This document shows, one piece after another, positions 16,015 to 24,423 of a stretch of DNA of 64,000 nucleotides. Every line of letters starts with the position of its first letter. The first letter of the stretch is position 1. Origin of the DNA: Pseudorhodoferax aquiterrae (lineage in GTDB: Bacteria; Pseudomonadota; Gammaproteobacteria; Burkholderiales; Burkholderiaceae_C). A model generated the notes under the pieces. The model saw only the letters and a program-made list of their open reading frames with translations. It did no database searches and was not told the DNA's origin. The stretch is from positions 248,001 through 312,000 of the forward strand of contig NZ_BMYK01000006.1 in NCBI RefSeq assembly GCF_014652235.1, read 5' to 3'. The translations under genes and the position numbers were made by a program.

Positions 16015-17274
16015 TCAGCTCTTCTCGTAGGACAGGTAGCCCTGCTGCAGAAGAATGTGGTCGGCGATGTACTTGGCGTCGTGCCACACGCCGTAGATGA
16101 ACGACGAGGCGCGGTTCACGAGGTTCGGCAGCCCCAGGAAGTAGATGCCGCTTTCGGCCGAGATGCCGCGCTTGTGGTACGGCTCGCCGTTCTCGTGGAA
16201 GGCATTGACCTTGAGCCAGCTGAAGTCGAACTGAAAGCCCGTGGCCCACAGCACCGTGGTGATGCCGGCCTGTTGCAGGTCCAGGCGCAGGATGGGCTCC
16301 GTCAAACAGCGCGGGTCGGGCAGCAGCTCCCAGGCCTCGGGCTCGGGCGGCAGCGCCAGGCCGTTCTCGGCGATGTAGGCATCGGCGTCGCGCAGCACGT
16401 CGAAGTAGGCCTGGTCGCCCTCGGCCACGTTCCTGGCCAGGCCCTCGGCGAAGCGCATCACGCCGTTCTCGTAGGACTCGGTCAGGCCCACCAGCTCGAT
16501 GCCGGCATGCGCCAGGCGCCGGAAGTCCACCGTCTTGCCGCCCTCGTAGCCGCTCACGGCGAAGGCCACGTGCTTCTTCTTGGGCTTGACGCGCACCTCG
16601 TCCCACAGGCCCAGCGCGCCCAGCCACCAGCAGTAGTCGCGGCCCCGGTAGGAGCGCGGCGGGCGGTAGTGCTCGCCGACCGACAGGTAGACCTTGCGGC
16701 CGGCCTGGCGCAGCTCCTCGGCGATCTGCGAGCCCGAGGCGCCCGCGCCCACGACCAGCACCGCGCCGTCGGCCAGCTGGCCGGGATTCTTGTAGGCCGA
16801 GGAATGCAGCTGCGCAACGGGCGCATCGGCCGGCACGATGGCGGGATAGGACGGCACCTGGAACGGGCCGGTGGCGGCCACCACGTTCATGGCCTCGATC
16901 ACGCCCTCGGAGGTGCTCACCTTGAAGCCCGGGCGGCCGCGGTGGCGCTCGACCTGCAACACCTCCACGCCGGTGCGCACGGGCGCCCTCAGCATGGCCG
17001 CGTAGTCCTCGAAGTACTGGGCCATGCGCTCCTTGGGCGGAAAGGCCTCGGGCGACACGCCCTCGAACGCCAGGCCCGGAAAACGGTCGTGCCAGGCCGG
17101 GCCGTTGGCCACCAGCGAATCCCAGCGCTCCGTGCGCCAGCGCTCCGCGATGCGCTTGCGCTCCAGCACCAGGTGCGGCACACCCATGGCGGCCAGGTGC
17201 TCGCTCATCGCGATGCCGGCCTGGCCTGCGCCTACCACCAGCGTGTTGATTTTCTCCACTGACTCCACTGCCAT
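16015..17274 (-). CDS. Flavin-containing monooxygenase-like NAD(P)/FAD oxidoreductase
   Basis: A 419-residue class B flavoprotein. The FAD motif GAGQAGIAMSEHL (about residues 16-28), the WRTERWDSLVANGPAWHDRF segment, a second Rossmann motif GAGASGSQIAEEL (about 174-186) for NADPH, and the late ATGFQFDFSWLK motif are all present. Such enzymes oxidise amines, sulfides or ketones with O2 and NADPH. It is convergent with the ArgE-like gene and divergent from the PotA-type ATPase gene, inside the transport/catabolic region, so a nitrogenous substrate is plausible. Substrate is not determined. Confidence 0.85.
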   Translation of the reverse strand: MAVESVEKINTLVVGAGQAGIAMSEHLAAMGVPHLVLERKRIAERWRTERWDSLVANGPAWHDRFPGLAFEGVSPEAFPPKERMAQYFEDYAAMLRAPVRTGVEVLQVERHRGRPGFKVSTSEGVIEAMNVVAATGPFQVPSYPAIVPADAPVAQLHSSAYKNPGQLADGAVLVVGAGASGSQIAEELRQAGRKVYLSVGEHYRPPRSYRGRDYCWWLGALGLWDEVRVKPKKKHVAFAVSGYEGGKTVDFRRLAHAGIELVGLTESYENGVMRFAEGLARNVAEGDQAYFDVLRDADAYIAENGLALPPEPEAWELLPDPRCLTEPILRLDLQQAGITTVLWATGFQFDFSWLKVNAFHENGEPYHKRGISAESGIYFLGLPNLVNRASSFIYGVWHDAKYIADHILLQQGYLSYEKS

Positions 17275-17542
17275 TTGGTATTCCTCAGAAGCATCGACGC
17301 TGGTGGTTTCGGCCGGGCGAGCCGGCGCTGCCAGACACCGATGGGGGCCGAGTCTGATGAAGCGGGCCCTGTTTGAGAACCACGTTTTTCAGACGCAAGG
17401 CTTAGGAAAAAGCGAAGCGGCGCGGCCTCGCTCGCGGGGCGCGCCACGCCCCAGGGGGGAGGCGTCCGTTTCGTTTTTTCCGAGGGGCAGCCTCAATTTC
17501 TGCAAAGGCCCGCGGGCGGCCGATTGGCTTATCGTCCCCGGC

Positions 17543-18673
17543 ATGCATCCAGTCCCATCCGAGCCCGGCCCGGCCGCGGCCGACACGGCCGTCAGCCTCG
17601 AGGGCGTGGTCAAGAAGTACCGCGACCAGACCGTGCTGCGCGAGGTCTCGCTGAAGATCCGGCGCGGCGAGTTCCTGACCCTGCTGGGCCCGTCCGGCTG
17701 CGGCAAGACCACGCTGCTGAACCTGATCGCCGGCTTCGCCGAGGCCGACCGCGGCGAGGTCTTCATCGACGGCCGGCCCGTGACCAGCGAGCCGCCGCAC
17801 CGGCGCCGGATCGGCCTGGTGTTCCAGAACTACGCGCTGTTCCCGCACATGACGGTGGAGCGCAACATCGGCTACGGCCTGCGCATGCAGGGCGTGCCCC
17901 CGGCCGAAGCGGACCGGCGCATCCGCGACGCGATGGCCATGGTCAAGCTGGACGGCCTGGGCCACCGCAAGCCGCGCGAGCTGTCCGGTGGCCAGCAGCA
18001 GCGCGTGGCGCTGGCCCGCGCGCTCGTGATCCAGCCCAAGGTGCTGCTGCTCGACGAGCCCTTCTCGGCCCTGGACAAGAGCCTGCGCGGTTCCATGCAG
18101 GTGGAGATTCGCGAGATCCAGCGCCGCCTGGGCCTGACCACGGTGTTCGTCACGCACGACCAGGGCGAGGCGCTGGCCATGTCCGACCGCATTGCGGTGA
18201 TGTCGGGCGGCGTGATCCGCCAGATCGCGCCGCCGGCAGAGCTTTACCAGAACCCGCAGGACCCCTTCGTCGCCTCCTTCCTGGGCGACGTGAACATCCT
18301 GCCCGCCCACTACCACGGGCGCGGCGCGGGCGACGTGCAGCTGCGCCTGGGCTCGGGCCTCATCAGCCTGTCGCAGGACCGGCTCGTGCATGCCTCCCAC
18401 GAGGGCGCGCGGCTGGACGTCTACGTGCGGCCCGAGCACCTGCGGCTTGAGAACCTGCACCCGGCCTCGGTGCTGAGCGGCACGGTGGTGAACCATGTGT
18501 TCCAGGGCGACCACATCAACACCTTCGTCGACGTGGACCTGCCGATGACGGCGCGCCAGATCGTCACCGTGCGCAGCCCGGGCCTGGCGGCCATGCAGCA
18601 ATGGCCCGTGGGCGCGGTCGCGGGCCTGGCCCTTGCAGACGAAGGCGTGAGCGTCTTCAGCCCGCAGCCATGA
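17543..18673 (+). CDS. PotA-type ABC transporter ATP-binding protein
   Basis: A 376-residue ATPase. Walker A GPSGCGKTT (about residues 50-58), Q-loop VFQNYALFPHMTV, signature LSGGQQQRV, Walker B VLLLDEPFSALD, and switch His in FVTHDQGEAL are intact; the C-terminal part from about 245 is a TOBE-type regulatory domain. It fits the polyamine/opine importer family and is the likely motor for the binding protein and permeases at 9610-12353, from which it is separated by 5 kb. The ATG at 17543 precedes the ATPase domain by about 20 residues. Its stop overlaps the next gene's start (ATGA). Confidence 0.92.
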   Translation: MHPVPSEPGPAAADTAVSLEGVVKKYRDQTVLREVSLKIRRGEFLTLLGPSGCGKTTLLNLIAGFAEADRGEVFIDGRPVTSEPPHRRRIGLVFQNYALFPHMTVERNIGYGLRMQGVPPAEADRRIRDAMAMVKLDGLGHRKPRELSGGQQQRVALARALVIQPKVLLLDEPFSALDKSLRGSMQVEIREIQRRLGLTTVFVTHDQGEALAMSDRIAVMSGGVIRQIAPPAELYQNPQDPFVASFLGDVNILPAHYHGRGAGDVQLRLGSGLISLSQDRLVHASHEGARLDVYVRPEHLRLENLHPASVLSGTVVNHVFQGDHINTFVDVDLPMTARQIVTVRSPGLAAMQQWPVGAVAGLALADEGVSVFSPQP

Positions 18674-19674
18674 GCGCAGCGCTGCCCTCCACCATGCAGG
18701 CCATCGTCGCCCGCGCCCCGGGCGATGCCAGCGTGCTCGTGCTGGCCGAGCGGCCCGTGCCCGAGCCCGCCGCTGGCGAGGTGCTGCTGCGCGTGCGGGC
18801 CGCCGGCATCAACCGGCCCGACATCATGCAGCGCCAGGGCATCGCCAAGCCCGCGCCCGGTGTCACCGACGTGCTGGGCCTGGAGGTCTGCGGCGAGGTC
18901 GTCGCCTGCGGCCCCGGCGTGGCCCCTGCATTGCTGGGCCAGCGCCGCATGGCCCTGGTGCCGGGTGGCGGCTACGCGCCCTGGTGCGTGGCGGCGGTCG
19001 CGCACGCGTTCGCGGTGCCGGAGCGGCTCTCCGACGCCGAGGCCGCGGCCCTGCCCGAAGGCCTGTTCACGGTCTGGCACAACCTGTTCGAGCTGGGCCG
19101 GCTGGCCATGGGCGAGACCGTGCTCATCCACGGCGCGGCCGGCGGCATCGGCACGCTGGCCGTGCAGCTGGCGCATGCGGCCGGCTGCAGCGTGGTCGCG
19201 ACCGCCAGCGACACGGCCCGCTTCGCCGAGCTGCAGGCCCTGGGCGCCGACCGCGTGGTCTGCTGGCCCACCACCGACTTCGTGCAGGCCTGCCTGGATT
19301 TCACCGGCGGCCGCGGCGTGGACGTGGTGCTGGACATGGTCGGCGGCGACTACGTGCGCCGCAACCTGCAGGCCCTGGCCTTCGGCGGCCGGCATGTGAG
19401 CCTGTCCTTCCTGCAGGGCTCGGCCGTGACGGTGGAGCTGCTCACGCTGATGCAGCGCCAGCTCAGCCTGCATTCTTCGACCATGCGCCCGCAGACCCAT
19501 GCCGAGAAGGCGCGCATGGCGCAGGCGATCGCGCGCCATGTGCTGCCGCTGCTGGCCAGCGGGCGCATCGCGCCGCGCCTGCATGCGCGCTTGCCGCTGG
19601 CCGAGGCGGCGCAGGCCCATGCGCTGCTGGAAAGCGGCCAGGTGTTCGGAAAACTCGTGTTGGAGCCGTCATGA
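18670..19674 (+). CDS. NAD(P)H quinone oxidoreductase (MDR superfamily)
   Basis: A 334-residue medium-chain reductase of the zinc-independent quinone oxidoreductase branch (PIG3-like). The N-terminal GroES-like domain has GEVLLRVRAAGINRPDIMQR and GLEVCGEVVACG; the Rossmann domain has VLIHGAAGGIGTLAVQLAHA (about residues 151-170) with the NADPH-binding AAGGIG motif, then DVVLDMVGGDY. No zinc-ligand cysteine set is present. It reduces quinones or enones using NADPH. The ATGA overlap with the ATPase gene puts it in the same transcript, though a direct role in the imported compound's breakdown is only inferred. Confidence 0.9.
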   Translation: MSAALPSTMQAIVARAPGDASVLVLAERPVPEPAAGEVLLRVRAAGINRPDIMQRQGIAKPAPGVTDVLGLEVCGEVVACGPGVAPALLGQRRMALVPGGGYAPWCVAAVAHAFAVPERLSDAEAAALPEGLFTVWHNLFELGRLAMGETVLIHGAAGGIGTLAVQLAHAAGCSVVATASDTARFAELQALGADRVVCWPTTDFVQACLDFTGGRGVDVVLDMVGGDYVRRNLQALAFGGRHVSLSFLQGSAVTVELLTLMQRQLSLHSSTMRPQTHAEKARMAQAIARHVLPLLASGRIAPRLHARLPLAEAAQAHALLESGQVFGKLVLEPS

Positions 19675-19682
19675 CACCACCC

Positions 19683-19760
19683 CGTCTGGACTTCTTCACT
19701 GCGTGTGGAAGTCCAATACCCCTCAAGGGGCGCACCCAGCGGTCCGGCAGAGCCGGCCCC
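19683..19760. repeat. Intergenic repeat, copy A (degenerate)
   Basis: This gap contains CACTGCGTGT, then a C-rich/G-rich core (CCCCTCAAGGGGCGC), then a GCCGG-rich tail. The same order occurs near 36630 (same strand) and 34990 (opposite strand). It is the shortest and most diverged of the three. It looks like a scattered, hairpin-forming intergenic element, not a gene. Confidence 0.45.
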
Positions 19761-19860
19761 GCGGGTGCCCTGGCATGACCTGCTCCGCGGTCTTCGGAGC
19801 CTTTGCGTGCAACCCACGCTGTGCCGTGCGGATGGCGCGCGCAGCAACCGAGCCCATGAC

Positions 19861-20475
19861 ATGAAGCTTCTATATGCCCCCACCTCGCCCTTCGTGCGCA
19901 AGGTCATGGTCTGCGCCCACCTGAGCGGCCAGGCCGAGCGCATCGCGTGGCTGGACAGTGCCGCCCACCCGGTGCGCCGCGACGAACGCATCGCGGCGCA
20001 CAACCCGCTCGCCAAGGTGCCGACCCTGGTGCTGGACGACGGCCAGTCGCTCTACGACAGCCGCGTCATCTGCGAGTACATCGACAGCCTGGGCAGCGCC
20101 GGCATCTTCCCGGCGGCGGGCCCGGCACGCTGGACGGCGCTGACGCGCCAGGCCCTGGGCGACGGCCTGCTCGACGCCGCGCTGCTCGCGCGCTACGAGC
20201 ACACCGCGCGGCCGGCCGAACTGCAGTGGCCGGTCTGGCGCGAGTCGCTGCTGACCAAGGTCGCGGCCTGCCTGCAGTCCATCGAGGCGATCGCGCCCGC
20301 ACTGGCCACGGCCCGCCCGACGATCGGCGAGATCGCCCTGGGCTGCGGCCTGGGCTACCTGGACTTCCGCTTCCCCGAACTGGACTGGCGCGCCGGCCAT
20401 CCCGCCGCCGCGCGCTGGTACGCCGGCTTCGCGCAACTGCCGGCCATGCAGGCCACCCTTCCCCACGACGCTTGA
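19861..20475 (+). CDS. Glutathione S-transferase family protein
   Basis: A 204-residue cytosolic GST. The N-terminal thioredoxin-like domain shows LLYAPTSPFVRKVMVCAH, with the Ser at about residue 9 in the catalytic position of bacterial GSTs, then the cis-Pro segment NPLAKVPTLVLDDG and YDSRVICEYID for the gamma-glutamyl contact. The helical domain follows from about residue 85. It conjugates glutathione to electrophiles or acts as an isomerase. It heads a three-gene run with the dehydroquinase-like and 2-hydroxyacid dehydrogenase genes (8-nt and 2-nt gaps). Confidence 0.9.
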   Translation: MKLLYAPTSPFVRKVMVCAHLSGQAERIAWLDSAAHPVRRDERIAAHNPLAKVPTLVLDDGQSLYDSRVICEYIDSLGSAGIFPAAGPARWTALTRQALGDGLLDAALLARYEHTARPAELQWPVWRESLLTKVAACLQSIEAIAPALATARPTIGEIALGCGLGYLDFRFPELDWRAGHPAAARWYAGFAQLPAMQATLPHDA

Positions 20476-20483
20476 AAGCACCC

Positions 20484-20957
20484 ATGCCCGACACCGCCAC
20501 GCCCTCCCTCACGGTCTGGTTCCTGAACGGCCCCAACGCCAACCTCTACGGCCTGGACGCCAACAAGACCTACGGCAGCGACAGCTTCCCGCAGCTGCAG
20601 TCGCGCTGCGAGCACAAGGCCGCGTCGCTCGGCGTGCAGCTGCGCTTCCTGCAGTCCAACCACGAGGGCCAGTTGATCGACTGGATCCAGGAGGCCCGCG
20701 GCGTGGCCGACGGCATCGTCATCAACGCGGCCGGCCTGACCTACACCTCGATCGCCATCCTCGACGCGCTGCTGGCCTTCCCGGGCAAGATCATCGAGGC
20801 CCACATGAGCAACATCTGGAAGCGCGAGCCCTTCCGCCACCACTCCTTCATCTCCAAGGCGGCCGATGGCGTGATCGCGGGCCTGGGTGGCGACGGCTAC
20901 GAATTCGCCATCGAGGCCGTGGCGCGCCTGGTGCGCAAGAGCCGCCAGGGCAGCTGA
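20484..20957 (+). CDS. Type II 3-dehydroquinate dehydratase-like protein with altered active site
   Basis: A 157-residue protein of the AroQ (type II DHQase) fold. Family landmarks are clear: FLNGPNANLYG, QSNHEGQLIDWI, IEAHMSNIWKREPFRHHS and GVIAGLGGDGY. Two active-site positions differ from AroQ. The lid-loop Arg (REP motif before the catalytic Tyr) is Asp25 in GLDANKTYG, while Tyr30 is kept. The His of the NP(A/G)xxTHTS motif is Tyr87 in INAAGLTYTS. In AroQ these residues support enolate formation, so ordinary dehydroquinase activity is doubtful. It lies between GST and 2-hydroxyacid dehydrogenase genes, not with shikimate genes, and is probably a neofunctionalised paralogue. Confidence 0.82.
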   Translation: MPDTATPSLTVWFLNGPNANLYGLDANKTYGSDSFPQLQSRCEHKAASLGVQLRFLQSNHEGQLIDWIQEARGVADGIVINAAGLTYTSIAILDALLAFPGKIIEAHMSNIWKREPFRHHSFISKAADGVIAGLGGDGYEFAIEAVARLVRKSRQGS

Positions 20958-20959
20958 CG

Positions 20960-21904
20960 ATGGCAGCGCCCCTCGGCACCCTGGTCTTCTACAGCGACTT
21001 CGACGACTTCGGCACCTGGAAGGACGCGCTGCAGGCGCAGCTGCCGCAGCTGCAGGTGCTGCCTGCCTGCGCCGTGGAGCGGCCCGAAGACGTGCACTAC
21101 GCGATGGCCTGGAAGCCGCCCGCCGGCTTCTTCCAGCAGATGCCGAACCTGCGCCTCATCGTCAACCTGGGGGCGGGCGTCGACGCGCTGGTGGGCCGCG
21201 CCGACCTGCCGGCCGGCGTTCCCATCACGCGCATCACCGACCCGCAGATGGCGCGCATGATGGCCGGCTACGTGCTGTTCGCCGTGCTGCGCCATGCGCG
21301 CGACATTCCGCATTTCGAGCAGGCCCAGCGGCGCGGGGAATGGGCCTACCGCCACCCCCGCTCCCCGCAGGAAACCTCCGTGGCCGTGCTGGGCCTGGGC
21401 CAGCTCGGCGCCACGGCCGCGCACGAGGTGCAGCGCCAGGGCTTCCGCACGCTGGGCTGGTCGCGCAGCCCGCGCCAGATCGACGGCGTGGCGTGCTTCT
21501 CGGGCGCAGAGACGCTGGACGGCGTGCTCGGCCAGGCCGACATCGTGGTGCTGATGCTGCCGCTCACGCCTGAGACCCACGGCCTGTTCGACCGCGCGCG
21601 GCTGCAGCGGCTGAAGCCGGGCGCCGCGTTCGTCAACGTGGCCCGGGGCGCGCTGGTCGACCAGGGCGCGCTGACGGCGCTGCTCGCCGATGGGCACATC
21701 GGCAGCGCCACGCTGGACGTGTTCGCGCGCGAACCGCTGCCGGCCGACGACCCGCTCTGGGCCATGCCCCAGGTGCTCGTCACGCCGCACCTGGCTTCGG
21801 TGGCGATCCCGTCCTCGTCGGCCCGGCAGATCGCGGCCAACATCCTGCGCGTGGCGGCCGGCGAGCCGCCGGACAACCGCATCGATCCGGCGCGCGGGTA
21901 CTGA
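20960..21904 (+). CDS. D-2-hydroxyacid dehydrogenase (GhrA-like)
   Basis: A 314-residue NAD(P)-dependent dehydrogenase of the D-isomer family, closest in layout to glyoxylate/hydroxypyruvate reductase A. The cofactor motif is GLGQLGATAAHEV (about residues 143-155). The catalytic triad is visible as Arg in FVNVARGALVDQ, Glu in DVFAREPLP and His in VLVTPHLAS. It reduces 2-oxoacids to D-2-hydroxyacids. It starts 2 nt after the dehydroquinase-like stop and is the last gene of that run, so the three probably act on one carboxylate substrate. Confidence 0.9.
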   Translation: MAAPLGTLVFYSDFDDFGTWKDALQAQLPQLQVLPACAVERPEDVHYAMAWKPPAGFFQQMPNLRLIVNLGAGVDALVGRADLPAGVPITRITDPQMARMMAGYVLFAVLRHARDIPHFEQAQRRGEWAYRHPRSPQETSVAVLGLGQLGATAAHEVQRQGFRTLGWSRSPRQIDGVACFSGAETLDGVLGQADIVVLMLPLTPETHGLFDRARLQRLKPGAAFVNVARGALVDQGALTALLADGHIGSATLDVFAREPLPADDPLWAMPQVLVTPHLASVAIPSSSARQIAANILRVAAGEPPDNRIDPARGY

Positions 21905-22014
21905 GCGTCCGCGGCGCAGGGCGCTGCACCGCGTCTGTCAGACAAGACCGCGACCTGCCGTCCAGGGGCGTACGGCCCATGGCGCCGTGGCTATAGTCGG
22001 TCGCTGCTTTGCCC

Positions 22015-23952
22015 ATGACTTCCCCGGCCGCCCCACCACTGCAGTTGTCCCAGCTCGGGGAGGAGATGCGCTACCGCCTGCTGGTGGAGGCGGTCACCGA
22101 CTACGCGATCTTCATGCTGGACGCCGAGGGCCGGGTCGTGAGCTGGAACCCGGGCGCACAGCGGCTCAAGGGCTACACGCCCGCGCAGATCCTGGGCCAG
22201 AGCTTCTCCAGCTTCTATACCGAGGCCGACCGGCTCGCCGGCCTGCCGGCCCGCGCGCTCGTGACGGCGGCCACGCAGGGCCGCTTCGAGGCCGAGGGCT
22301 GGCGCGTGCGCAAGGACGGCAGCCGCTTCTGGGCCCTGGTGGTGATCGAGCCGATCCGCGGCGAGGACGGTGCCATCGTCGGCTATGCCAAGGTCACGCG
22401 CGACCTGACCGAACGCCGCGCCGCCGAAGAGAACCTGCGCCGCAGCGAGCAGCAGTTCCGCGTGCTCGTGCAGGGCGTGACCGACTACGCCATCTACATG
22501 CTGGATACGCAGGGCCTGATCGCCAACTGGAATGCCGGTGCGCAGCGCATCAAGGGCTACAGCGCGGCGGAGGTCGTGGGCACGCATTTCTCGCGCTTCT
22601 ACCGTGCCGAGGACCGTGCCCGCAACGAGCCCGCCAAGGCCCTGGCCACCGCCGCGCGCGAGGGCCGCTTCGAGGCCGAGGGTTGGCGCGTGCGCAAGGA
22701 CGGCAGCGAGTTCCGCGCCAACGTGGTGATCGACGCCATCCGCGACGACGACGGCCGCATCGTCGGCTTCGCCAAGATCACGCGCGACGTGACGGCCCAG
22801 CGCGCCGCCCAGCAGGCGCTGGAGCGCGCGCGCGAGGCCTTGTTCCAGTCGCAGAAGCTGGACGCCATCGGCCAGCTCACGGGCGGCGTGGCGCACGATT
22901 TCAACAACCTGCTGATGGTGGTGATGTCCAGCCTGAGCCTGGCCCGGCGGCGCCTGCCCGACGATCCCAAGCTGGTTCAGCTGATCGACAACGCGCTCAA
23001 CGGCGCGCGCCGCGGCGCCGCGTTGACGCAGCGCATGCTGGCGTTCGCGCGGCGCCAGGACCTCAAGCCCACGGTGGTGCATCTGCCCGCGCTGGTCGAG
23101 GGCATGGCCGAGCTGCTCACGCGCACGCTGGGCAGCACGGTGCAGGTGCAGACCGCCTTCGCGCCGGACCTGCCCCCGGTGCTGGTGGACGCCAACCAGC
23201 TCGAGCTGGCGCTGCTGAACCTGGCGGTCAACGCCCGCGACGCCATGCCCGATGGCGGGCGCTTGTCGCTCAGCGCGCAAGAGGAGACGCTGGCACAGGC
23301 CGGTCCTGCCGCGCCGGGCCGCTATGTGCGGCTGGCCGTGGCCGACAGTGGCAGCGGCATGGACGCGGCCACGCTGGCGCGCGCGACCGAGCCCTTTTTC
23401 ACCACCAAGGGGGCCGGCAAGGGCACGGGCCTGGGCCTGGCCATGGTCCATGGCCTGGCGGGGCAGTCGGGCGGCGGCTTCATGCTGCAGAGCCAGCCCG
23501 GCCAGGGCACCACGGCCACGCTGTGGCTGCCGGTGGCCCAGGACGACGCACCGGCCACCGCGCAGGCGCGGGCCGCCGTTCCAGCGCCCGCTGCGTCGGC
23601 GCTGCGCGTGCTCGCCGTGGACGACGACCCCCTGGTCCTCACCAACACCGTGGCCCTGCTCGAAGAGCTGGGCCACACCGCTCTGCAGGCGGCCACGGCC
23701 GACGAGGCCCTGCGGCTGCTGCGCGCCGATGCGACCATCGCGCTGCTGGTCAGCGACCATGTGATGCCGCACATGACCGGCGCGCAGCTGATCGCCACCG
23801 TGCGCCACGAACGCCCGCAACTGCCCGTCGTGCTGGCCACGGGCTATGCGGAACTGCCGGCCGGACTGCCGCCGCGCACCGTGCGCCTGGCCAAGCCCTT
23901 CGACCAGGCCGCACTGGCGCTGGCCATCGCCGAAGCGCTGGCCGACCGTTGA
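22015..23952 (+). CDS. Hybrid sensor histidine kinase: PAS-PAS-HisKA-HATPase-REC
   Basis: A 645-residue cytosolic kinase with no membrane segment. Two PAS domains (about residues 18-140 and 145-268) are a tandem duplication of 128 residues; both contain GRFEAEGWRVRKDGS. A coiled segment leads to the HisKA H-box GQLTGGVAHDFNNLL (His near 298), then the ATPase domain with N-box LNLAVNARDAMPDGG, G1 VADSGSGMD and G2 GKGTGLGLAMVHG. A C-terminal receiver has the phospho-acceptor Asp in VSDHVMPHMTG. The ATG at 22015 is preferred to the TTG six bases upstream. A single-domain response regulator follows. The signal is unknown; small ligands, light or redox are usual for PAS sensors. Confidence 0.92.
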   Translation: MTSPAAPPLQLSQLGEEMRYRLLVEAVTDYAIFMLDAEGRVVSWNPGAQRLKGYTPAQILGQSFSSFYTEADRLAGLPARALVTAATQGRFEAEGWRVRKDGSRFWALVVIEPIRGEDGAIVGYAKVTRDLTERRAAEENLRRSEQQFRVLVQGVTDYAIYMLDTQGLIANWNAGAQRIKGYSAAEVVGTHFSRFYRAEDRARNEPAKALATAAREGRFEAEGWRVRKDGSEFRANVVIDAIRDDDGRIVGFAKITRDVTAQRAAQQALERAREALFQSQKLDAIGQLTGGVAHDFNNLLMVVMSSLSLARRRLPDDPKLVQLIDNALNGARRGAALTQRMLAFARRQDLKPTVVHLPALVEGMAELLTRTLGSTVQVQTAFAPDLPPVLVDANQLELALLNLAVNARDAMPDGGRLSLSAQEETLAQAGPAAPGRYVRLAVADSGSGMDAATLARATEPFFTTKGAGKGTGLGLAMVHGLAGQSGGGFMLQSQPGQGTTATLWLPVAQDDAPATAQARAAVPAPAASALRVLAVDDDPLVLTNTVALLEELGHTALQAATADEALRLLRADATIALLVSDHVMPHMTGAQLIATVRHERPQLPVVLATGYAELPAGLPPRTVRLAKPFDQAALALAIAEALADR

Positions 23953-24041
23953 AGGACGCGCAACGCCGTCCGGCGGCGTCCTACGCGCATCTGCGCCCTC
24001 GCGCGGCTGCTCTGACCGGCGCGGGCCCGCACCATACCAGG

Positions 24042-24419
24042 ATGAACCGTCCCGCCTCGCCGCTCGTCGTCTTCCTCGTCGAAGACAACGCCTTGATCCG
24101 CGACAACCTCATCGTGGCCCTGGAGGAACTCGTGGACATGCGCGTGGTGGCCTGGGCCGAATCGGAGGAGGCCGCCGCCGAATGGCTGCGCGAGCACCCG
24201 GACGGCTGGCAGCTGGCGGTGATCGACCTGTTCCTGCGCGACGGTTCGGGCCTGGGCGTGCTGCAGGCCTGCCGTTCGCGCGATCCGCGCCAGCGCGCCG
24301 TGGTGCTGACCAACTACGCCGACGTCGACATCCGCGCCCAGTGCCTGGCGCTGGGGGCCGATGCGGTGTTCGACAAGTCCACCGAACTCGACGCTTTCCT
24401 CGAGTTCTGCGAACGCTGA
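24042..24419 (+). CDS. Single-domain response regulator
   Basis: A 125-residue stand-alone receiver domain. The acidic pocket is in FLVEDNALIRDNL (about residue 12), the phospho-acceptor Asp in AVIDLFLRDGSGLG (about 63), the Thr/Ser switch in VVLTNYAD and the Lys in VFDKSTELD. There is no output domain, so it likely relays phosphate or acts by protein contact. It lies 89 bp after the hybrid kinase gene and is its likely partner. It ends 4 bp before the convergent esterase gene. Confidence 0.9.
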   Translation: MNRPASPLVVFLVEDNALIRDNLIVALEELVDMRVVAWAESEEAAAEWLREHPDGWQLAVIDLFLRDGSGLGVLQACRSRDPRQRAVVLTNYADVDIRAQCLALGADAVFDKSTELDAFLEFCER

Positions 24420-24423
24420 AACC

